The notes under the pieces: model-generated
Database searches by the model: none
What the model was told of the DNA's origin: nothing
What the model saw: the letters and a program-made list of their open reading frames with translations, nothing else
Shown here: piece by piece, positions 13,301 to 26,352 of the stretch
Numbering within the stretch: the stretch's first letter is position 1
Layout: the number at the start of each line of letters is the position of its first letter
Position numbers and translations under genes: made by a program
From: Pseudisothecium myosuroides
Taxonomy: Eukaryota > Streptophyta > Bryopsida > Hypnales > Lembophyllaceae
Direction: 5' to 3'
DNA: 64,000 nucleotides
NCBI GenBank assembly: GCA_951799445.1
Contig: OX637293.1
Coordinates: forward strand, 6,572,001 to 6,636,000

Positions 13301-16300
13301 AACCCGTGACTTCATAAGCCCCAAGCCCACAAAATTGCAATGAGAGATCAAACTAGAACTCGCATATGACGTAAAAATTCATATAAAGAAAAATTATCCA
13401 TATATATTTTCCACAGTATACCAACCACAATTCTGGGGGAAGTGTTTCAAAGAAACGTGAAGTTCTATGAATTAAGGAACCAAATTAATGGCAAAGAATG
13501 CCAGTACCTTGGTCTCAGTAATCGTATTCATGTTAAGGTGATGAAGCAGGAACTGTGTAGTGGAACCGTTGATGATGAGAGTCAAGAACACAACGCCGCC
13601 AGTGAGGAACACAAACTGATGCATTTGACGCACGCAAACACTTCAGAAGAGCTTCCTTTCACCCCCGCCCCACCCAATTGCTGTTTCTCCACTCCAGAGT
13701 CCCTTACAGCATTCTAAAATCCCAGAGAAGAATGACCATGATAAGTTTGGATTTCCATAATTTGGAAATTCAAGCATGGAACAAAAAACTGTTTGCAATT
13801 AGAGATTACAACTCTGATGCATTACATGATGCAAGATGTCGATGAGTCTCTGCCAAATCTAGAGGCTTTGGATTAGCATAAGAGACATACTCTTGCCTCC
13901 GTCAATCTCGTGAGGTGAACGTGGTCGTCACGCTCCCCGACTTGCTGAAAATGATCACATGCAAGTCAAAAAAACTTCAAATCATTAGCGAATGTCAGCG
14001 TATTCAATTATTACTTCAACAGAGGCATTACATATGTCACTAATATCAATACTCAGAAAGGGAGAGTCACAAGTCAATACAAACTTGGCTAGTTCAGCAC
14101 AGTTCCTTCATCATTAACAAAATCTTATAAGGAATTTACATCCTAAATTTGAGTTAGTGAAGTGAATGACTTAGGCTTTAATATGCTCAAAACAATGACC
14201 TGCGTCATTCTTCTAAAATATGTACAAACGCAAGACCATATATTTTGGATAAAAGCACTTACAGCAACTGATAATGAAAGTGACAAAGCGACAGCACCAC
14301 GCAGACCAGCCCAAACAAGCACAGTCGCCTCTTTCCAGTTGATTCCATAGCCAAAATACTTGAGGCTAGGGTACAGTACTCCCACTACGACCACTCGAGA
14401 GAACTGAACAAAAACGTAGAGCAAAAGCAAATAACTCCAATCCCGCCCTGCAACAACATGCAATTTATTAGTCAGTGAATCAGCAAGTTTTAATGGTTTT
14501 GATCAAAATTACTAGGTCACAGTCACAGAAGAAACAAACCTTCAATCTTCTCTTTACTTCTTAAAATGCTCTCTGCAATTACCACTCCACTGCAAGACAC
14601 AGCCGTTGTCAATTCTATAATAAATTTCTTTCAAGATGGTATATCGTCCTACTGCATCAACATCGCTTCTTATCCTGTCGAATTACACCTGAATGTCCTA
14701 AACATATCCTTGTATGTCTGCCCTCACTAAACATTAAAAATGGCCGAATCAAAATCACAATGACGTGCATTAAAAAAATATCAGCCTGAATCATCAGCCT
14801 GAAGAACATTCAGCTCTAGTACTGTAGGTCACAACCGTGTCAAATCAGAGCAACGAGAAAAATACATACCTGAGTAAGAATATGAGAGTATTGGCAATGT
14901 AGGAAATCATCTCCCTGCTCAGTCAAAACAGAATACAATTTGAAGTTAGATTTACAGAAACTGTAAGTACATTCATTTAACGCCATATTGAACGAACCGT
15001 GTAGAAGGACAAGGGACGCAGACGTACCAAAAATGAAACATACTTTGTTCACTCTCCCCCGTGAAGGCTGTCCTTGCAAATGCTGCAAAGAAGCTGTGAA
15101 TTTAAGTCCAACCGTCAAAACCACAAATAACTGGAAGTCGAGGAACATGAAATATTAAGATAGAATGCAGACGAAAAACATGAACAAATATATGCAGTTA
15201 CCACCAGTAAAAAACATGGGATGACTAATCAATTAAAACTGCATTAAATGTGACGGCAGAGAGGAGAGAGGAGACTTACATGCCAATAGTCATCACAGTC
15301 AGCACCCCAGAGACATGAGCGTTTTGTTCAGCCTAATAATTAAATTAAATATACATGGCACTAATTACAATCAAGTCGAAATTTTAATCGCATTACGCTC
15401 CATAAAATTTTCAAGCCAATCATCACATATTGATATGCAAAGTAAGCATAACCCAATCCTAGCTGAACAATGAAGGTGAGCCCTCAGTGGACAGTGGGAA
15501 TCATTCAAACCATTACTATATGACTACGATGTTGGCATAAGAAGTTTCTGAAGTAATTCAGAGCTGAAAATACACAAAACGAGATGAGTGTGGATGGTCA
15601 AACACCAGTTGGGATCCTTACCACAAAGAAAGCCATGTAGCTGGCTGTCAGGGTGAGAGTAATCTCAATTATAGTGTCATTGAAGACCAGTCCCACCCAG
15701 AACACAGAGACAATCCCAAAAAGCAGTCCTAAGGCCAGCCTGCAAAGGTTTGAGCCCCTGAATCAATGACTGGTAAATCTCGGCAGTTGAACAAGAGAGG
15801 TAATACTTGTCAATGCCAAAGCACAGCCACTGGCTCGATCTTTCAAAACCAAAGCACCTAATATTTCAATAAATCAAGAGAAACAAACAAAGTAGTTTGG
15901 AAGGAAGATGAGAAACATGACTATCTTCAGGCATTTCATTGAACTGCGACATAAATAGAATCACGTCGAAATGAACTTTCAAACAAATCAGTCTTAAAAC
16001 ATGACTTACGCTCCCAATGCGACCCTGCAGAGGAATGAAATGACATCACAAGCACTAAATTTCTGTCCGAGTACCATCTGTAAAAACAGACGGAATACAA
16101 CAATCGCAGTCCTGGCATGCAAAGAAGTTTCACAGTATTAATCTCAAGCCCAAATCGCCACTATCATTTATTAAAGTGAGACTTGTAAGCGATACCACGA
16201 GATTATTCTTAGAAGACAATTAGCTATTCATGTGCCAAATCAAATTTGTGACTTGATTTGGTTATACACGAAGAATGGAATATTCAAAGGACGCCAGCAA

Positions 16301-17896
16301 TATCATGCACACTTACCCGTCATTCATCAAAGACTCGCCCTCAATGAGAGTGCTCAACTTCTTGCTGGCACCCAGTTCTTTCAACAAGGCCACCACGGCC
16401 ACTGGGTCCGTGGCACTTAGCAAGCTTCCAAGCAAAAGGCCTGTGCTCCAACTCCAATCATACGGAAACATCTTCTATTCACGATCCACAATACAATTTC
16501 AGATTCTGGTCTAGTAGGGTTTCACAGATGTTTCTGTGCACTATCAAGAAAGGAGGAGAGAGCTGGATAATCAAAGACATGAGCTCCAATCATAATCTTC
16601 CAACCCTTCAAAATTCTATTCGATTGTGTTGGTAGAGAAAAGTCCTTTCAAGGAGAGGACTTGGACGATAAAAGAATGTAGTCCAAAAGGTACGAGTGAG
16701 TTTCAAATACTCACAACCATGACAACGCCGAGAAAGAAGGTTGAAATCACGACTCCCGGAGCAGCAAGAAGGAGCATTTGCACAAAACCTCTCTGTTCAG
16801 CCCATAAAATCAGTAGATGTTTGACACCATTCCTGAGACTTTCTTGAATGAAGGAAACTTATACAGTTCTGGCGTTAACTTTAGCAACAGGAAAGCAAGA
16901 CCGAGTAAACGAATAAACGACATTATAAATGAAAACATTATGCATACCTTAATCTGATGGAAATCCATGGCAAAAGAGCTTTCGAAAAGCAGAGCCGGCA
17001 AGAACACAAACAAAATGAGGTTCGGATCAATATTCGCCCCTGCCCAAAAATTATAACAGTTCTGTGAGACGTTGATCTCCATGGCAATGATTTCAAACAG
17101 GATTGTAACAGCAACCTTTAAATTTCGAAAAGAGCCACATGTGGAAACTAAGGGCCACTATAGATTATTCAGAAATCGAAGCAACAAGCTTCAGGCTTAA
17201 AATCATCACCAACATCATGATCTCCAATTCATCTCAAAGAGTTAGCTTGAGTCCCTGTCACCTAAAATATTTTCAGCATACCACATAGGAGACATGTGCG
17301 CGACAACTCTTTATGCGCATTCTTCGTACTTGGACTAGTGCCAAGTCGATACTGAACAAAAAACGTACAAAATCCCTAACAAAGGTTCAGGATTTCTTGT
17401 AATCTTAAGCGTGTTGCTTCGACTCTTACAATACAAAGTGGCCCCAACATGGAGGCTGGGGGTAATACTCACACATGCGAATGCTGTCACCTAGTACACC
17501 TAAGCCGTTTGTGGTGCCGTACTCTGCAAAAAAACTCGGGTCAGAGGCTAAAGCAACAGTCTCACCATAACTAGAGCACTACCATTTCCTAACATTATAC
17601 GTTTGTCACCAGATAAGAAAATTGATGAACAAACATAGGAGTCTAAAAGCTTTGCTCAGAGAGAGAAGAAATTCACCTAAGCCTCCAAGGGCGATTCCCA
17701 ACAGAAGCAACGCCACAGTGTACGGGATGACAGTGCCCCCGAGGAGATGGCGTGACGCCATCCCCAGGAACAAAGACACTCCAATGAACAGAATGGCCAC
17801 TTGCGGTTGTCCAGTTTCAGAACCTGTCCCTGAAGAAGGAGCGGACACCATGGCGGGAGCCGTGGCATTGACATCCATTGATATTATGATATCCAT
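7344..17896 (-). CDS. SOS1: SOS1-type plasma-membrane Na+/H+ antiporter, 24 coding exons
   Basis: Exports Na+ in exchange for H+ at the plasma membrane (SOS salt-tolerance pathway). Coding exons, 5' to 3' on the minus strand: 17677-17896, 17473-17523, 16948-17039, 16715-16792, 16317-16474, 16010-16111, 15622-15739, 15280-15332, 15028-15093, 14870-14914, 14540-14589, 14263-14447, 13891-13944, 13508-13615, 13060-13309, 12534-12631, 11766-11982, 11179-11276, 10938-11069, 10449-10667, 10061-10267, 9234-9480, 7984-8360, 7344-7634. They join in phase to 3,516 nt, or 1,171 residues; Arabidopsis SOS1 has about 1,146. Residues 25-450 are the membrane exchanger, with SATDPVAV (T169-D170-P171) and SLMNDG (N198-D199). 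A cyclic-nucleotide-binding-like domain lies at about 745-865. The tail ends with an acidic stretch and VRIDSPSALF. In Arabidopsis this DSPS motif is the SOS2 phosphorylation and 14-3-3 site. No break is seen. Borders come from splice consensus and family alignment, good to 1-2 bases; the start is the first in-frame ATG of exon 1. Confidence 0.95.
11327..11566. mobile_element. TTAA-flanked element in SOS1 intron 17 (240 bp)
   Basis: Begins TTAACTCTTAAAGACCAAG and ends TTTGGTCCTCAATGGGTTAA. It lies in the intron between SOS1 exons 11766-11982 and 11179-11276 and leaves the splice sites intact. Its interior resembles 6498-6690 downstream of the gene. Confidence 0.7.
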
Positions 17897-17899
17897 GGC

Positions 17900-18960
17900 C
17901 TCTCCTTCTTGCCGCTGCCTTCTCCTGAACAGGATCTCGTTAATTCACGTCACCCTTTGGGGGTGGAATGTGCCACTACTTCATTGCTGCTTAACTTTGT
18001 TGCATTAAGTCCACCATTCCCCGCCTCCTTCCTGCATTGTTAGATGAACTTAAAATTGAGAGAACCAACGCAGAATGAAGATCTCTTTCTATTTGGTACG
18101 AGAACCTTTTAAAACTGAAACATAACGTTCAGTCCTGCAATTTCAGGTGGAACCTGGAATAAATGCACCAACGCAGAAAGAAAACAATTAGGTCTTCCCG
18201 GCATGAAGATCTCTTGCACACGAGAACATTTTAAAACTGATCACGCACACAACATAACGTACGAGTTAATCCAACAAACACTCAGTGTCCTTGAAAAGCT
18301 CAAACAATCCAGGTTCTTCAAAGTCTTCTTGCGCATGAGATAGTCCACCATCAAGAATTTCAAAGAAAGTAAAGAAGACGCAATTTCTTGATCGTACTTT
18401 CGAGACAGAGGACGTAATTTTTTGATCGTACTGACAGCTTCCGAATCACACAATGCAGAGTATGTACCTCACGAGCAATTCGATCTTTACTTACGGAATT
18501 CATAGCCGGCCAAGACACCAAATTGAAAGCTCTGTTCCGCATGATCAACCCTAGCTTAATTAAAAACAGTGAGCCTCAAATGCAATTTAAATAGAAATTC
18601 CTTCCATCAACAGTATTCAAGAAGGAGCGCAACCGATCGAACACTTGTAATAGATTTAATTTTCTTCGAGGCAGTCAGAAAAAAAGATCAGAGACAAACG
18701 CAGTAACGAGATAGTCCGATCTACAAGCTCATCAACAAAGCGCAACATTCAAACCTCAAAAATTCGTGAACAATGCAATTGCAGGGAGTTCCGGTATTTG
18801 AAAACGGGCTTGCAAAATACAAACGCCGGTCATGCCAGAATCACTCGAACTCTCAAAGGCTTTGATGCTGAGAGAGACGGCTCAATTTGGCTTTTTGATG
18901 ATTGTTTGGCAGTAAAATAATTTGCCGAAGTGAAAATGTTGGTTTGTTATAATCCTTGAC
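17900..18960. other. SOS1 upstream region
   Basis: Probably holds the 5' untranslated region and promoter of SOS1. No clear TATA box or leader exon could be fixed. Short ORFs here match nothing recognisable. Confidence 0.4.
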
Positions 18961-18966
18961 TCAATT

Positions 18967-19180
18967 CTAAGGTAGAAATATCATAAACAGTTCATGGACC
19001 TTAAACGGTTAGAATGTACATGCTCTTGTCACTTCTTGGAATCCAACAACAAATAAGGCTTTATTTCTTGGAATCCAACAACAAGTAAGGCAGAGCTACA
19101 TTTATACCTTGAAATGACTAGAGCATATACATTCTAACCGTTTAAGGTCCATGAACCATTTATGGTATTCTGACCTTAGG
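18967..19180. mobile_element. Foldback element about 1 kb upstream of SOS1
   Basis: Arms of about 60 bp (GTTCATGGACCTTAAACGGT, AGAATGTACATGCTCT and reverse complement) enclose a direct duplication of CTTGGAATCCAACAACAA. It lies 1.07 kb upstream of the SOS1 start codon. Confidence 0.75.
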
Positions 19181-19517
19181 TGAAACTTGGGCTTTATTTG
19201 CGATGGCCTATTGGACTACAAATTGGGCCAACCCCCAATTGCACCAATCCAAATATTATATGTGTGTAATGAAATTAACTTGAGTTAGGCACATTGATGT
19301 TTTATATGTCTTTGTGCAATCAACTTTAAAAATGCATCATTTATTTGTTTTGATAATTATGACATAAAGAGACAAAATTAAATGAAGAAAATTCACCACA
19401 CATAGAGTTTTTGTTCTTGAAAAGTGAAATTTGGCATGATTGTTTGAAATTGCTAAAGAATGCAATGTTGATTGTGCATTGCAAAAATGACAATTGTAAA
19501 AATATGAACAAATATTT

Positions 19518-20174
19518 TTTTACCCCATAAATGTCCAACTAGAGGCTTTTATTGAGCTTCTAGGAATTTGCTCTAAATTGAACAAAAAAATAACATTTTG
19601 ATAAGTATTATTAATTTTTCTTAAATTGTAACTGTTCAAATTCAAATTAGATGTGTCAGAGATCACATTGGAAAAGAAAACACAACAATATCACTTATGG
19701 ATTGCAAGATTATAATGTTTGATTATGAGGGTGTGAAAATTGTGAAAATGATTTGAATTCTTTCAATCTTCTTTTTACATATTAGTCGCCAAAAAAATGC
19801 GAGGTTAAAGGATATAATATGTGTAATTCCAGTCAATTTATGGCTTTCAAAATCTATACTACAACTTTTTTAAATGAATTTCTAATGTGATTTTTTCTCG
19901 GATTTTTTTCTAACATCTAGTGTATTTGAGGCCAAGAACCCTTGACATTAGAAAATCAAGATTTGCAATGGACACCCTTGCATGAAATTTTGAATTGAAA
20001 AAAATATAATCATTCATTTTCAAAAACTAAATTGATTTCTTAATGCTAAAACTAGACTTCAAAAAGAAATTTTTTAAACAATAAAATACTAAAAATTGTA
20101 ACTTGATAAGATTTTATTCAACTTCAAAGTATTGTCGATACCAAAATATGGTGCCTTGGGCATTTAGGGGTTAA
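19518..20174. mobile_element. TTAA-flanked element, family A, inverted relative to the 24.9-kb copy
   Basis: The interior matches the 24907-25542 copy along its whole length in reverse orientation, with many substitutions. The right end is intact (CTTGGGCATTTAGGGGTTAA). The left end is worn (TTTACCCCATAAATG). About 657 bp. Confidence 0.7.
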
Positions 20175-20492
20175 AGGGACAAATAGGCTAGGATGTGCAA
20201 TTATTGAATGTGATAGTACAAAGAGCCAATGAGTGCTCTGACCAAGGATGGGTAGAAACTAAACTTTTGGTTGTACACTCACCAATCGTTCTCGCAATCG
20301 TTATCATATCTAGCCATTAGGCTTAGCGATAATTAATTAAAAAACCTAATGTTGAATTTTTTTTAGAAATTAGTCTATACAAGAGTTGGTAAATAAAATA
20401 AATTTATTCTACAAATGCTTGAATATTAAGAAACGGGTCAAATGATGAAATTCAAATTGCCTATTGACAAAAATTTATTAATTTAATTTTTA

Positions 20493-20905
20493 TTAACTCC
20501 TAAATGCCTATGGCCTTTTTTGAGTCTTGGAAATTGCTCTGAATTGAAAAAAAATACAACATTTTGATAAGTTTTTTCAATGTGTTTTTGAATTATAATT
20601 GTACAAATCCAAATTAGACATGTTAGAGATCATATGGAAAAAGAAAACACAACATTATAACTTGTGGATTAAAATATTATAATATTTGATGATGAAAGGG
20701 TCAAAATTGTGAAAGTGATTTGAAGTTTTTCAATCCTCGATTCATATGTAGAATCTAAAAAATTGGTCGCCAAAAAAATATGAGGTTGAAGGGTGTAACA
20801 TGCATACCTTCAAATTAATTTATGGTTTCTCAAAATCTACTCTACAATTTTTTGAATGAGTGTCGAATTTGATTATTCCTCCAAGATCTAGTACATTTGA
20901 GGCTC
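20493..20905. mobile_element. Truncated TTAA element, family A
   Basis: Begins TTAACTCCTAAATGCC and follows the family A interior as far as the ATCTAGTACATTTGAGGCTC segment, then the similarity is lost. The distal third is missing. Confidence 0.65.
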
Positions 20906-23144
20906 AATCACTAACTTGATAAGCTTCATTTCATTAGTTGGACTCAAATTCAAAACACATCATTTTAGTGATTGAAATTCACATCAAGAATAAATAGCAA
21001 GAAATGACTAGTATACACTATGAGGGTGATCTATGGATTAGGCATCTTTTTCCTTACAAAAGTCAATAATACTATAATGAAGGAATTTGCAATACTATTC
21101 ACTACAAAAGTACTCAAGTTTCTTCAAAAAATAGGAATTGGATGAAAAGACATTTTTTTCATCCTACAATGTTAGGTGATGTCATCCATTGGACCACTTT
21201 GGTCCACAACGTCATTATAGGGTTAAGAATACTAGAGTTGTTTATTAGATCCATAATGCCAAGTCCAATTTTCAAGGCAAATTTGTCACTATTTTACAAG
21301 ATAGTAAGAACAATGTTATAACTCATAATGTGTTCCTTCTTTTTACATCCTTAGATTTGTGAAAAGTACATATATAGACGTCTATGATGAACTATTATGT
21401 ACCTAGCATTATGTTCCATAATACTCTCGAGCCTCCCAACTCTTGAGCATTAAAGTGGAAGCATCCAAAACCGTCACTTTAAGCAATTCAATATAGTTGG
21501 AGGCACCTTTTTCTAGAAAAAAATATGTTTGAAGTATTAGCAATTGAAAAACATAAATTTTCAAAAAAAAATAGAATTTTTGGATATGATGTATATTTTC
21601 TATAAATTTTCAAAGTAGAAGGTTAGCTCCTGTAGTCACAGAATCTATAGAGAATGTGTAAGTAATAGCAAAATTTTGTTAAATTCTCTAATGTTCATAT
21701 TTCTATAGTACTTAAGATATTAATATGTCAATATTACCAGTTAGTAAAGGTTTTCTATAGAACTTAGTCAATAGATGGATGTAATGAGGAACTGGATGAA
21801 ATCTATTGATGGCGGTTAAGTAGTTATCCGCTGGTTGGGGTGAAATTCTATTGTCAGGCGAAATTAGAATTCAGTCTGGAGGGAAGCCAAAGCTCCTGCG
21901 GTGGTGTAGCCGGCAGTGTGTGGAGTGTGTGAGCGATCTATAGTTTTTGTGTATTAGTGTCTGTGATTGTGAAGTGTTGGATCGATAGTTGTTATACAAT
22001 GGTGAATCAGTGAGGATCAATTGTAAATTTCAAAGTGAAATATAATGCGGAAATTATAAGATGAGTGGTTGTTGTCAATTGTGATTTTTGGATGTGTTAT
22101 GCTATGGTGATGTGAATGGTTGAGTGTGCTGAATTGTGTGTATCAATTGTGAATGTGTGATTGTGTGGAGTCTGTGGATTTAATGGGTGAGAAATTTCTA
22201 TTGTTGTGATTGAATGTAAATGCAAGTTTGAATTGGGATTTAATTGTTTTATCAATTGTGTATGGATTGATTCCAATGGGATGTGTCAATGGTATATGAG
22301 TATGATATTATTGAGTGTTTTATGATTGAAACCGAGAGATTAATCTATAGAGACGGTGTGATTAGAGTGAGCCTATAAACTGAATCAATAGAATTGTGAG
22401 AATAAGGGGTATTGCAATCGATAGCAAACAGTTGAAATTAAAAGGGAAAGAAGTGCAAATATTGTTGTCAATCAAATAATATAAAGATGAAATGCCAAAC
22501 TATGGAAGAAGTTACATTGGTGGAAAGTAAGAATGAAGAGAAGAATACAATTGCAACAAAGCCGGAAGAAGCTGTGAATCAAATCAATAGTACCTGAGCG
22601 AATTGTTGGAGGAATCAATAGAAGCTGGTACCAGAGCGGTTGGTGAGAAGTGATGGAGCAATGGAGAATAAAGATAAAGCTATAGGATTACAAAGGAATT
22701 GATAAGTTTCCAATCCTGGATTTAACTATAATAAAATAGTCTATCTATTGAATTTATGAAGTTAGGAACATTCCATGGATTTCCTTCCATTGTGCACAAC
22801 TTGGGATTATTTAGTTTCCCTTAGGAATTACCTATAGTGCAACCATACCTCCCTGCGAACGAACTCAAAACTATAGGAATTTTATTATAATTAACTCTAT
22901 AGTAAAAAATCCATCTACAGCTCCCTAAACCACTAAAATCGTCATATAGATGGATCTGAAATTGAAATCTAAAATATCAGAAGTCAATCAATCACGGTTA
23001 AGCATAGGGACGGTTTAATAACACATGGAGGATTGTTTAATGACACATGGAGACAATTTAATGAAAATTTTGGAAGACACATTAAAAGGAGTCTACTTTA
23101 CATTAAAGGATACAAGGACGGAATTGGGTGATTTTATCTTATTA
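20906..23144. other. Gene-free stretch
   Basis: No credible ORF. A TG/GT-rich section (21880-22350) stands out from the AT-rich background and may be LTR remnant sequence. Confidence 0.4.
22620..22645 (+). other. Possible LTR-retrotransposon primer-binding site
   Basis: TGGTACCAGAGCGG resembles the plant initiator-tRNA-Met primer site TGGTATCAGAGC, and the 800 bp before it (21780-22620) differ in base style from their surroundings, as an LTR would. No LTR pair and no gag/pol coding sequence was found, so this is only a hint. Confidence 0.25.
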
Positions 23145-23541
23145 GAGCACCCCCACGGCGGCTTGCTAAGGGCTTTGACTCGGCCACTAGGTGTATCCGA
23201 CCTTCAAATACTCCCCCACGGCATGCACGCCAAGAGCAAAATGATGCCCGACCACTTCAAAAAGTGGCGAGGCCACGGGCAACTAGTAGGTCTTGGCCGT
23301 GGCTTGCTAAGCCATTTAATAGTCTTTTGACCCCAAGTGTTGAAAAGTTTCTCTTCAATAGTGCCAGAGATTCTTTTCAAAGTATAAAAATAGTAGCTAT
23401 GAGTGGACTTTTCATCACTTTGGTGAGTCTTTCTGTGTGGCCACAACTCTTTAAAAAAAATAGGCTCTTGAACAGGGGATGCCAAGTGCCAAAAATTCCA
23501 TGTTTGGCACCCCCTTTTAGTGAGGCATTGTGGGGTTGCCC
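23145..23541. mobile_element. PIF/Harbinger-like MITE, 397 bp
   Basis: GC-richer than its surroundings. Termini GAGCACCCCCAC and, reverse-complemented, GGGCAACCCCAC, flanked by TTA on each side (23142-23144 and 23542-23544). A TTA target duplication is typical of PIF/Harbinger elements. The inside holds inverted GGCCACGGGC/GGCCGTGGC-type motifs. No coding region is credible. Confidence 0.55.
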
Positions 23542-23619
23542 TTAGTCCATTGTCGTCAACGCAGTTCACCTTAGTGGTGGCGGTGGTACATAAAAAATTT
23601 GAAGTAAGTTTAATGACCA

Positions 23620-24906
23620 TTTAGGTCTTGTGCCATGAAAAATAAATTACAATGAATCCAGTAGCTGATTCATCCTTTGTGAGTAGCTGTACCGTCAAAG
23701 TTTTAATCATATTGTTTGATTTGAATACCATCAATTTTGATAAGATGTCTTTTTTTCATCATAGTTAATTAAACTATGTAATGTTAATGTTTGATATTAT
23801 GTCCATTGAGAGCAAATCACTACTATTAACTACCAATAGACAAGTATCTAGAATGGGAATTTAGAAAAAACAACTTTAAACATGGAAAGAGGATGTGATA
23901 TTAGTTAGCTATGTATAAGCTCTATATCACATATAGGTAGTCATCCTTTTATTTTTGTATAAAAATAAAAATAAAATATAAAGACAGTATAATAAAATAT
24001 CACTTATCAAACAATACCTCGAACAATACTCAAGTTACATCATTTTATTCCTAGATTTAGAAACCCTGAATTCTTAATATCACATGCAACATCCATCCCA
24101 ATTTTAACACTTGGGTATGGAAGCTAGAAAAAAGAGAAAAAAAAAAAATTGAAACGTAAAATTGTATGAAAAAACTTTTTTAAATAAAAACAAAATAAGC
24201 AAATATTTGCTTGTGAAGGTGTAGTGAAAATAGCCTATTATCTACAAGTATTTATATCATATCATTCGCTTCTAAAGTGACATACAAAAATTATTTTTAA
24301 GGAAAAAAAAGCACGGGATAAAGATTTAGATTCTTTGGTTTTTAACTATTTATCAAATTTATGTGAAAAAATCATTTGCTTTTTGGCAACACCTATGTAT
24401 GTCTATAACCAAAATTAGCATAAATTCTTGAAAAATAAAACAAATGATTTGCCTTCACTACTCTTTTAAACTTAGTAATAAGAAAGGTTTATTTTACAAA
24501 TAAATCAAAAAGGTGTTCTTGCAGAATATGGCGCCACAACAAATATCTCTACAGCTATTTTTGTTCAAAAATTTTAATTTAGTTTCAACAAATCCAATTC
24601 AAATACTGACAAAGAATCTCACCAAAAAATATTGGGAAAAATTTAATTAATTTATTGGAGGGTTTCAAGTAAAATTTCAAGTGTTTTAGATGGAATGGAA
24701 ATTGTTATTGAGTCAACTTCTTGGGTAATGATGATAAATCCACAATATATTAATGCAAATTAGGGGCGGGATACTATAGCATACATGATAATTTGTTTTT
24801 ATGTTTACTAAATCCTTTGGAAAAGAAAGTTCTTACAAAGAAAAAAAATTAGTTAATACTATATTCTTAATTGCCAGCCAAATTAGAAAAGTGAGGTTCT
24901 TTGTTT
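23620..24906. other. AT-rich stretch with nothing recognised
   Basis: No gene or repeat identified. Confidence 0.5.
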
Positions 24907-25542
24907 TTAACCCCTAAATGCCCAAGGCACCAAATTTTGGTATTAACAATACTTTGAAGTTAAATAAAACCTAATCAAGTTGCTATTTGTAGTGGTTTAT
25001 ATTTTTGAAAAATTCTTTTTGAAGTCTAGTTTTAGAATCAAAAATCCAATTTTGAAAATGATTGATTATGATTTTTCTATTCAAGATTTTGTACAAGGGT
25101 GTCTATTGCAATCTTGACTTTCCGTAGTGTTGAGGGCTCCTGGAAATGAGCCTCAAATACACTAGATCTTTGAGAAAAAATCACATTAGAAATTCATTTA
25201 AAAAAAATGTAGAGTAAATTTTGAGAAGCCATAAATTGATTGGGATTATGCATGTTAGGCCCTATAAACTCATATTTTTTTGATGTCCAACTTTTTAGAT
25301 TCGACGTGTGAAAAGAGGATTGAAAGACTTTAACACCCTCATGATCAAACATTATAATCTTTCAATCCATAAGTGATATTGTTATGTTTTCTTTTGCTAT
25401 GTGATTTCTAACATGTCTAGTTTAAATTTGTATGTTTACAATTAAAAAAAAAATTGATACAAATTATCAAATGTTGTCTTTTTGTTCAATTTAGAGCAAA
25501 TTCCTAGAAGCTCAAAAAAGACCTTGGGCATTTAGGGGTTAA
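24907..25542. mobile_element. TTAA-flanked element, family A, complete copy
   Basis: Starts TTAACCCCTAAATGCCCAAG and ends with its reverse complement, 636 bp apart. TTAA stands at both ends, as in piggyBac-type transposons (TTAA target, termini starting CCC). No ORF is present, so it is non-autonomous. Related copies lie at 19518-20174, 20493-20905 and 51256-51316. Confidence 0.75.
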
Positions 25543-26130
25543 GAACAACAACATTTGATTTATATGGAAGGTATAGTCATCATATAACTTCCTATTGCTC
25601 TATTTCAAGAGTTCATTTCAACAATGCAGACAAAGTCTCAAACTCATATTTCTCAAAGAATCCGGCATAAAGGTACATTTGCACCTGGCGTTTGAAAGTA
25701 TTGCATGAGCTAAGTTAAAACGGTCAAAAAACATGGACTGTTGGATTGGTATGGACGGAAGCTGTCTGGACCCACCTGCATGTCAGCCGGCCTAATGTGA
25801 GGAGTTCAGAAAACAACGCAGTGTTTGCATTAGTAGTATTTTTTGGGGCTGCTAGCGTAGCACCTAAGGACTTAGAGCAGGGGTTTCACACCAGGCGGTG
25901 GATGTTAGAGTTTTAGTGGGTCGCGGTGTCGCTGCCAGAAGTGAACGACAATGTTTGTGATAGATAGAGTCTTTTCCTTCAAACATGTCTATCGGCCGAT
26001 TCATGTTTGGAATTTGTTGTTATCAGGCGAGGCTTCCAATTGTGTTGTGGACCGATTACTACTGCAGAGAGCAAAGAAATTGCTGTTGGGTAATCTACGC
26101 TGCAATTTAGTGGTCAGTCACGCTTTGAGG

Positions 26131-26352
26131 CACTATAAGAGAAAGGGGTGTTTTAAGTGAGTTTTTAAGTATAGTCCTAGACACATGATTTTAAGTAATG
26201 ACCTTTAAGGAGATTTTCAGCAAAATTTTACTTAAAACACATGTGTTTTAAGTAAAATTTTGCTGAAAATCTCCTTAAAGGTCATTACTTAAAATCATGT
26301 GTCTAGGACTATACTTAAAAACTCACTTAAAACACCCCTTTTCCTTGTAGTG
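26131..26352. mobile_element. CACTA-type MITE that is one long near-perfect palindrome
   Basis: Begins CACTATAAGAGAAAGGGG and ends with the near reverse complement; AGG target duplication on both sides. From about 26146 the two arms of about 95 bp are essentially perfect inverted copies meeting at CACATGTG with no loop. Confidence 0.85.

Noticed and set aside
21780..22645. A full LTR retrotransposon
   Set aside because: Only a primer-site-like TGGTACCAGAGC is visible; no second LTR, polypurine tract, gag or pol was found.
23204..23620. 138-codon minus-strand ORF
   Set aside because: It lies almost wholly within the Harbinger-like MITE and has no recognisable domain.
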